64,000 nucleotides of DNA from Cynocephalus volans (Eukaryota; Chordata; Mammalia; Dermoptera; Cynocephalidae): contig NC_084463.1 in assembly GCF_027409185.1 (NCBI RefSeq), forward strand, positions 43,874,407-43,938,406, read 5' to 3'. A model generated the notes under the pieces. That model saw only the letters and a program-made list of their open reading frames with translations. It ran no database searches and was not told the DNA's origin. Below, one piece after another: positions 58,500 to 64,000 of the stretch. Positions within the stretch are counted from its first letter, which is position 1. Each line of letters begins with the position of its first letter. Made by a program: the position numbers and the translations under genes.

Positions 58500-61400
58500 A
58501 AAGTTCATTTGTTCCCTTGGTCAGCTCCTGCTTGTGTGCCTGGAGACAGGAGGTTTACACTGCTATAGGGGGAGTGGCCACTTGTGGCTTGGATTATTGG
58601 GTCGCCCTTGTGCCTGTTGGGTCCCTGCAGTGGATGCTGTAGCCTGAGTGCATAGGGAGCCTGTTCCTTCAGGTTAGGGGAGTTAGGGGTTGAGGTTTCT
58701 GCCACCATGGTCATTCCAGGGTACGTTCATGGGCCGCCAATGCTGTGTTGGGGAGCCAGAGGGGTAGGAGGTGTTTAACAGGAGCTCTGCTTTTGTTCTT
58801 GGCCTCAGGACAGAAGTGGCTGGCTGGTTCTGGGTGGTGGGGGCTGCAAAACTCCTCAGGACCCTCTATTTTTAGGGGGTCTTTTCCTCAAGTCCTATCC
58901 AGTCTTGACCCACCTGAGCTTATGAGAACAGAGGAGATGGGGCTCCTTCAGATTGTCATGGCCATAGAGGTTGGGATGCTGTCATCAAAAGCCACCGAGC
59001 CTGCTCACTCAGGTGTGTGCAGTAGCTGTCCCTCTGCTGGGACTCTGCCGGCCCCACCCCCAGTGTCTGCAATTCAGGGCACCTTGAGCTCACTCCCCAT
59101 GCCCGAGATGGGATGCTGAGATCCAGAGAGATCTGTCCAGATCCGTCTTGCACAGGAGTTTTTAGCCTTCAGCATCCTGGGCCCTCAGAAGCCCCCTGTG
59201 ATTCTCAGATTTGCCCGGCCTGGGCTCTGGCTGCTTCTCCATTCTGGGCCCATCTTGACCACATTCCTACCGCCACCATTGCATCCCAGAGCGCCCACAT
59301 GGTCCTTCTTCCTTCTGCAGAAAGTTCTCCTCCACACACCCAGGATGGAACCAGACCGTGTGTGCCCCCTTAGGTGCTAGAAAGAAAAGAACTCTGTCTG
59401 AGGAGGAGGCTTGGGTGAAGAGGGCAGTGTTCCTGCCACCCAGTGATGATACTTAAGCTGGTCCTGCACAGGAGGGCACTGCCTTCATCTGGAATTTGAC
59501 CCAGAGGCTCCTGAAATGCCAATGAATGTCTCCATGTGGCATTTCCTTGCCTTCTTGGCAGCCAGCTGTGGGGTACAGCTCCACAGATTTCACAGTGTAG
59601 TCTGGGTGTAAGGGCTGTTTGTTCCTTGGTCGGTCCCTCTCATGTAAATCTGGGGAAAAGGAGGTCTACACTGTCACGAGTGAGGTGGCAGCCAGTGGTA
59701 CGGAGATTTGGGGTGCACTTGTGAATATTGGGGCCACAGAGTGGCTGGTAGAGGCCAAGGATATAGGGAGACTTTTCTTCATGGTGCCAGGTGTCCTGGC
59801 ATTCTGGTCATTCCAGGGTGTGCAGACCTCTAGTGCTCAGGGCTGATATATTGCTGCCTACCTGTGAGATACAGGGGGAGCTTTGGGTGAAGAGGAAAGT
59901 TTTCCTACCACCCGATGATTACCCTTGGGCTGGGCCTGGACAAAAGCACACAGCCCTGGTCTGACATTCAGCTGAGGGGCTCCTGGACATGGTAGGGATG
60001 ATCTCCTGACATCCATTCCCTGGTCCATTCCCTGACAGTCACTGGCAGAAGGGCTGGTTGGTTCCTGCAATGGATGTGTGTGTATATGTGTATGTGTGTG
60101 GGGGGAGGATATAAATATAAATATATACACACAGAGGACTTTCCCTAAATACATATACATGCATATATTTATAGATAAAGAGAAAGTCATTGCTGCACCT
60201 GTCTCTGAGTGAAGTACCCAGAACTGGTCGACAGGACCGTGCTGTGTTTGGAGCAGTGGCGATGAACAGGCACCAAGGCCTGAGACCTTGAGGGGCCTTG
60301 GTCTCTGCAGTCTAGTGCACAGTGGACTCCTTTTTTCTCTTGGTCAGTTTCTGTAAAGCAAGTGTAAGGAAAGAAGGTCTACTGTGCCACAGGGGAAGTG
60401 ACACTCAGTGGTTTGGACTTCTGGGGCACACGTCTACATTTTGGGGACCTGGGGTAGCTGGTAGAGGCCAAGAAAGCAGGGGGACTTTTCCTCCTGGTTC
60501 AGGGTGTCAGAGTGTGGGGTCCTGATGCTCTGGTCACTCCAGGGTATGGGGGGCCTCCAGTGCTCAGGGTGAGGATTCTGCTGCTGCTGCATGGTACCAG
60601 CTGCCAAGCAGGTGCTGGTACACAGGCTGCACTGTGCAGTGGTGGGGAAGCAGAAAGTAGACAGTGCTTGCAAGGAGCCACGCTACTGCTCATGGCAGTA
60701 GGAGAGAGAAGGGGCTGGCTGGTTCTGGATGGAGGGGGTGCCCAAAGCCACAAGGCCCTGGTATTATCAGATGGTCTACATTCAAGTCTTCACCTATCTT
60801 GATCCACCTGAGCTTTAAGGAAGAGAATAAATGAGGCTCTTTTTGGCTGACCAGCCCTAGAGGCCCACAACCTCGCAGGGAAGAACCAAACTGGCCCTGA
60901 ATCTCTGAGCTGCTGCAGGCTCAGGGCTGGAAACCTGGCCTATGGCCTTGAGCTCTCAGCAGCCTCCTGGCAAACACATGTGCAGTTTGCATCCCCAGCT
61001 CCAGACTTTGCAGTCCCAGCCCCACTCCACCTGCTGGTCTCAGGGGCAGTCCTGTTCACAGGGCCATCCAGTTGGGGAAGCCAAACCTCAGGATTCTGCT
61101 TCTTGCCTAGTTCCCTTCCTCTGTCAAATGTATCAATGGCCAAATGTGTTTGTCAAGGTTGGCCCCCTTCCGAGGTGCAGCTCAATTAGGAAAAAGAGGC
61201 TTCTTTTACCTGGCACCCCAGGTATCTCCAATTCAGTGACTCATCTGACCTTCCCACCAGGGCTTCAGAGATCCACCTAGATCTGGCCAAATCTGCTTGC
61301 TCAGGGGTGCGTAGCCATCAGTGTCCTTGGCGTTTCCCCACTACTCCAGAATCCTCAGGCCCTGGCTGCTCCTCTATCTGGATCTCACCTTGTCCCTCCC

Positions 61401-61500
61401 ACACTCCCACTGCCACCAGTGCACCCAGAGGGCTTTGACCTAGCCCTTCCCCCTTTCCTAGGACAGTCCCTGCTCAACTCATCCAGGACCAGGACTTGAT
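58500..61500. repeat. Degenerate tandem repeat, period about 1.9-2.1 kb
   Basis: Paired landmarks recur in the same order: 'ctggctggttctg' at about 58818 and 60715; 'cttgacccacctgagctt' at 58905 and its variant 'cttgatccacctgagctt' at about 60798; 'ctggctgcttctcc' at about 59228 and 'ctggctgctcctct' at about 61361; 'ccgccaccattgcatcc' at 59270 and 'ctgccaccagtgcaccc' at about 61411. A third partial unit (59600-59870) shares 'ggctggtagaggccaagga' with 60455-60475. No protein recognised. It lies next to the DUX pseudogene. Confidence 0.65.
60070..60180. repeat. Short TG/TA-rich simple repeat
   Basis: Irregular tgtg followed by ataaatata repeats within the tandem-repeat region. Confidence 0.7.
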
Positions 61501-62185
61501 CTTGTGGGCCCTTTTCCAGTGCTCAAAGGGACAGAACTATTTCTTTTTTTAAAAAAAACAAAACATGACATATAATTTATGTTTTATAAAATTGGCAGCT
61601 TTATGGGTAGATAGGTACGTACATATATGTAAAAATGCTATCATTGTGGGAGGATTAGCTTTCATAGGCTTATGTTCAATGATTTCATCAAGTTGCTATT
61701 TTAACTTTTTCTGTCTTTTTTTATTTCTTATTTACTACACATCCACCTGCCTTCAAATTTGCATTTCAAATTTGCCAGAAAGGACAGGAGTGTAGACGTG
61801 ATCCCCTTAGACCTACTCTTGGTTCAGTGGGTTCCAGCTTGTGCACTGTCCGGATTGCCTAGGGGGTGATGCTCACAGGGAGGAGGTCATGCTTGTGATG
61901 AAAATGCTTTAGGTCACCAGAATTCACCAAAGGCATCCACTGCCTGGTGCCCGGTGCCTCCAGAGGCTGTATGGAGCTTGGAAACAATCATTTAAGCCAT
62001 TAAGTGAGAACAGAAGTTAAGTGCTGCCCACAGGACAGAGAAAAAAGTTCCTTTTTGGTTTCCACATGGTTGGTACTTCCTCTTGTGTTAGTCTGGCTCC
62101 CAAACAGGATGTGTTCCTTCTACATTGTCCTCTTTTGCATCACACTGATTCTGCCCCCATGGGAAGGAGGCCTGGATTGGAGTGG
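61500..62185. other. Unassigned sequence
   Basis: AT-rich to about 61780, then ordinary composition running into the DUX pseudogene 3' end. No gene recognised. Confidence 0.3.
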
Positions 62186-63478
62186 TGAGGAGGACCCCAT
62201 CCTTTCCTCCAGCTGCTGCCCTGGTGAGCTCTGCAGCGTGTCGAGCAGAGCCCGAAATTCTTCCTCACTGAGCGGTGGTTCGGGTGGTAGAGGGGCTTCC
62301 TGCTGTGGATCCAGATTCACCACAGGACACTGTGTGGGTGCAAGGGGCCATCTCAAAGCTTGAGGTTTGTGCATGATGCTGGTCTGCTTGCTCAGGAGAT
62401 GAGATGGCTTCTTAGCTGGTACTGGCTGCTGCCACCACACGGGTGACTGGGTGTGTGCGGGCTGCTGAGGTGCCTTTTCTCCAGATTCCTGCTGGACCAT
62501 CATGTCCTGGGCTCCTCACTGCACCACTGCATGAGGTGGGATGTGCTGAGCCAGGCCCTGCGAGTGTTCCTCAGTGTTATCTGTTTGAGGCTGCCCCTTT
62601 ATGGGCAGAACTGCCCGGCCAGTGTGCCCATTGTCCTTGTCATCCCAGCACTTTCCTTGGTATGCACACCAGAAAGGAGTCTGAGTATGTGACAGCCCCC
62701 TCCTAGAGCTGGTGCCAATGACGTGTGACTCATAAGTGTCAGAACAGGTTGAGAGAGTTCTCCTGGCATAGCCTGGGTGAGCTGGAGCATCATGAGCCTC
62801 GGTGCCTGCTCATGCAGCCCCCAGAGGGATCCCAAAGACCAAAGGACATGTGGGGTGGAGGAAGAGCTGGCACAAATGACTTCTTGCTGCTGAAAGAAGT
62901 GGAAGGAAGAAGACGATGGTCGCTGCTTGGGGCAGTGCACAAGCCACTTTCCTGCAGCTGAAAAGTCAGGCGAGGTCTCTGATGTGGACCTTCTGCCAGG
63001 GAATTCATGGGTCCACTTCTGCTCTGGCCTGGGTGCCAAACTCCTTGGTTCTAAAACTAGACATGAATTCTTGATTCTGGAAAGTCTGTTTCTTTAGCCA
63101 GTTCCTCCTTAGTGGCAATTCCAGGGAACTTGGTTTTTTTTCTTTCCAAAAGCTCGAAGCAGGATACTGTTTTGTGCTCTTGTAATGGATGTCCACTGTC
63201 ATCTGCCTTCTCTGGGTAAGGTTTCCTGAGTCCGAGGCCGAGGTGGCTCCTGCTGAGGAAGTTGCTCTCCTCCCAAGGAGCCTGCAGAACCCGACTGGCT
63301 CTGCCTGAGGCGTCGTCCTCTCTGGTTTTGAAACAAATCTCTTTTCTGACTCAGGAACACCAGTTTCTTTGGCCACTTTTTGTCTGGTGGTTATACCAGG
63401 GTAGGGGCTCTGTTCAAGCAATGCCTGCAGGGCATCCCTTTGACTTGGGGTCAGAGCCATCGTCTTTCTTTCTTTTTT
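62186..63478 (-). pseudogene. Double-homeobox (DUX4/DUXC-type) pseudogene, intronless, frameshifted
   Basis: Homeodomain 1 starts near 63478 (KKERKTMALTPSQ) and reads 'LLEQSPYPGITTRQKVAKE' and GVPES before a frameshift in helix 3 near 63340. In the next frame FQNQRGRRLRQ follows. A second homeodomain at about 63060-63190 has FPGIATKEELAKE-type sequence and FPESRI, again across frameshifts and stops, then HPGQ. The C-terminal activation-domain motif PPLSEEEFRALLDTLQSSPG lies near 62200-62290, like the conserved C-terminus of DUX4/DUXC. Homeodomain pair, proline-rich linker and C-terminal motif are in the expected order within 1.3 kb, without introns. DUX4 is a transcription factor of early-embryo genome activation. 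At least four disruptions make this copy non-functional. The N-terminal end abuts the A tract of a composite retrotransposon at 63490. DUX4 and DUXC cannot be separated by eye. Confidence 0.85.
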
Positions 63479-63488
63479 AAAACAATTA

Positions 63489-64000
63489 ATTTTTTTTGAG
63501 TCAAAATTGATTATTCTTTTTTGGGGGTTCAACATTGACATATGTTGATCAAATCAATATTACTAGCATATATATTGTTACAAATCATAATTATTCTTTT
63601 TGCCCCTTGTCCAATCTCTCCCCATCCCTCTCTCCTTCCTCCCTCCCCCTCTAACTACCCTAGATTTCTTCTCTCCTTCTGAAAGAATAATGGTTACTCT
63701 GTTGATTTGTTGCCTAGATGATCCGTCCAATGCTGAGAGGTGTGATGAAGTCCCCCAATGTTATCATAGAGCAGATGCTTCTTCTGTCACTTTGAAATGG
63801 GCTTTTTGGAGAGAGACATCCTCCTTCTTTCTTCATCTCTGCTGGTGACTCTCCTTGTGTCAATACACTCCAGTGGCTGGTGGACCACCTGCATGGTGGT
63901 TATGGTGTTAGCTGCTTTTGTGGCAGCCATGATTATTGTGGTGGCTGTGGTGGGCCACCCACAAGGAGGTGATGTTTTTGGCATGCTCCTTGGTGCTGGT
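63489..64000 (-). mobile_element. Composite L1-derived VNTR retrotransposon, copy 2 (3' end, runs off window)
   Basis: Antisense copy. The A tail (as T) is at 63490-63497, followed by 'aatcaatattactagcatat' and 'ttgccccttgtccaatctct', the reverse of the copy 1 end at 34780-34880. It continues with the reversed 'gagaagaaatctagggta' and 'tctaggcaacaaat' segments and the part preceding the VNTR. The element continues beyond 64000, so the presence of a VNTR here is not visible. Confidence 0.85.

Noticed and set aside
58100-59373. Plus-strand frames of 117, 124 and 86 codons
   Set aside because: They lie in an LTR end and the degenerate tandem repeat; the frames are not kept between repeat units.

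Overview
This is mammalian nuclear DNA. It is dominated by interspersed repeats: L1 LINEs, MaLR and ERV LTRs, a mariner-type hairpin element, and many copies of a short SINE whose head closely matches tRNA-Ile(AAU). Several SINE copies are tail-to-head dimers with the second unit starting after 'tatatagg'. From memory of published SINE families this fits the CYN SINEs of colugos (Dermoptera), so a flying lemur is my best guess (about 0.65). MaLR LTRs and the gene content require a placental mammal in any case.

Layout. 1-9.4 kb: an old plus-strand L1, split by a processed RAB12 pseudogene with a visible target-site duplication, then a GC-rich VNTR island with a promoter-like right flank, then a minus-strand L1. 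9.4-13 kb: the RING/B-box exon of TRIM17 (minus strand), a minisatellite starting at its splice donor, a CA-rich minisatellite and a CpG island. 13-25 kb: SINEs, MaLR LTRs and a cluster of copies of one ERV-like LTR family. 26.6-27.2 kb: an intact replication-type histone H3 gene (minus strand), the apparent orthologue of testis H3-4/H3T, with TATA and CCAAT boxes and a perfect 3' stem-loop, but encoding methionine at residue 36 and many other substitutions. 27.5-41.3 kb: L1 elements, one carrying a 2.56-kb composite L1-derived retrotransposon with an 80-bp VNTR. 41-48 kb: LTRs and old L1. 48.5-50.1 kb: an apparently intact four-exon FRG2 gene (minus strand), flanked by near-identical 165-bp direct repeats. 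51-58 kb: LTRs, a DNA transposon and an RBM22 processed pseudogene. 58.5-61.5 kb: a degenerate tandem repeat of about 2 kb. 62.2-63.5 kb: a frameshifted, intronless double-homeobox (DUX4/DUXC-type) pseudogene (minus strand), abutting a second copy of the composite retrotransposon that runs off the window.

TRIM17 and H3-4 are neighbours on human 1q42, so the left half looks like that locus. FRG2 and DUX are neighbours in the human subtelomeric FSHD region (4q35/10q26); finding the pair beside H3-4 is unexpected. The points most worth checking are the K36M-bearing H3 gene, the intact FRG2 with its DUX neighbour, and the two-copy SVA-like composite element. Identifications were made by reading the sequence and comparing with remembered protein sequences; no database search was run.
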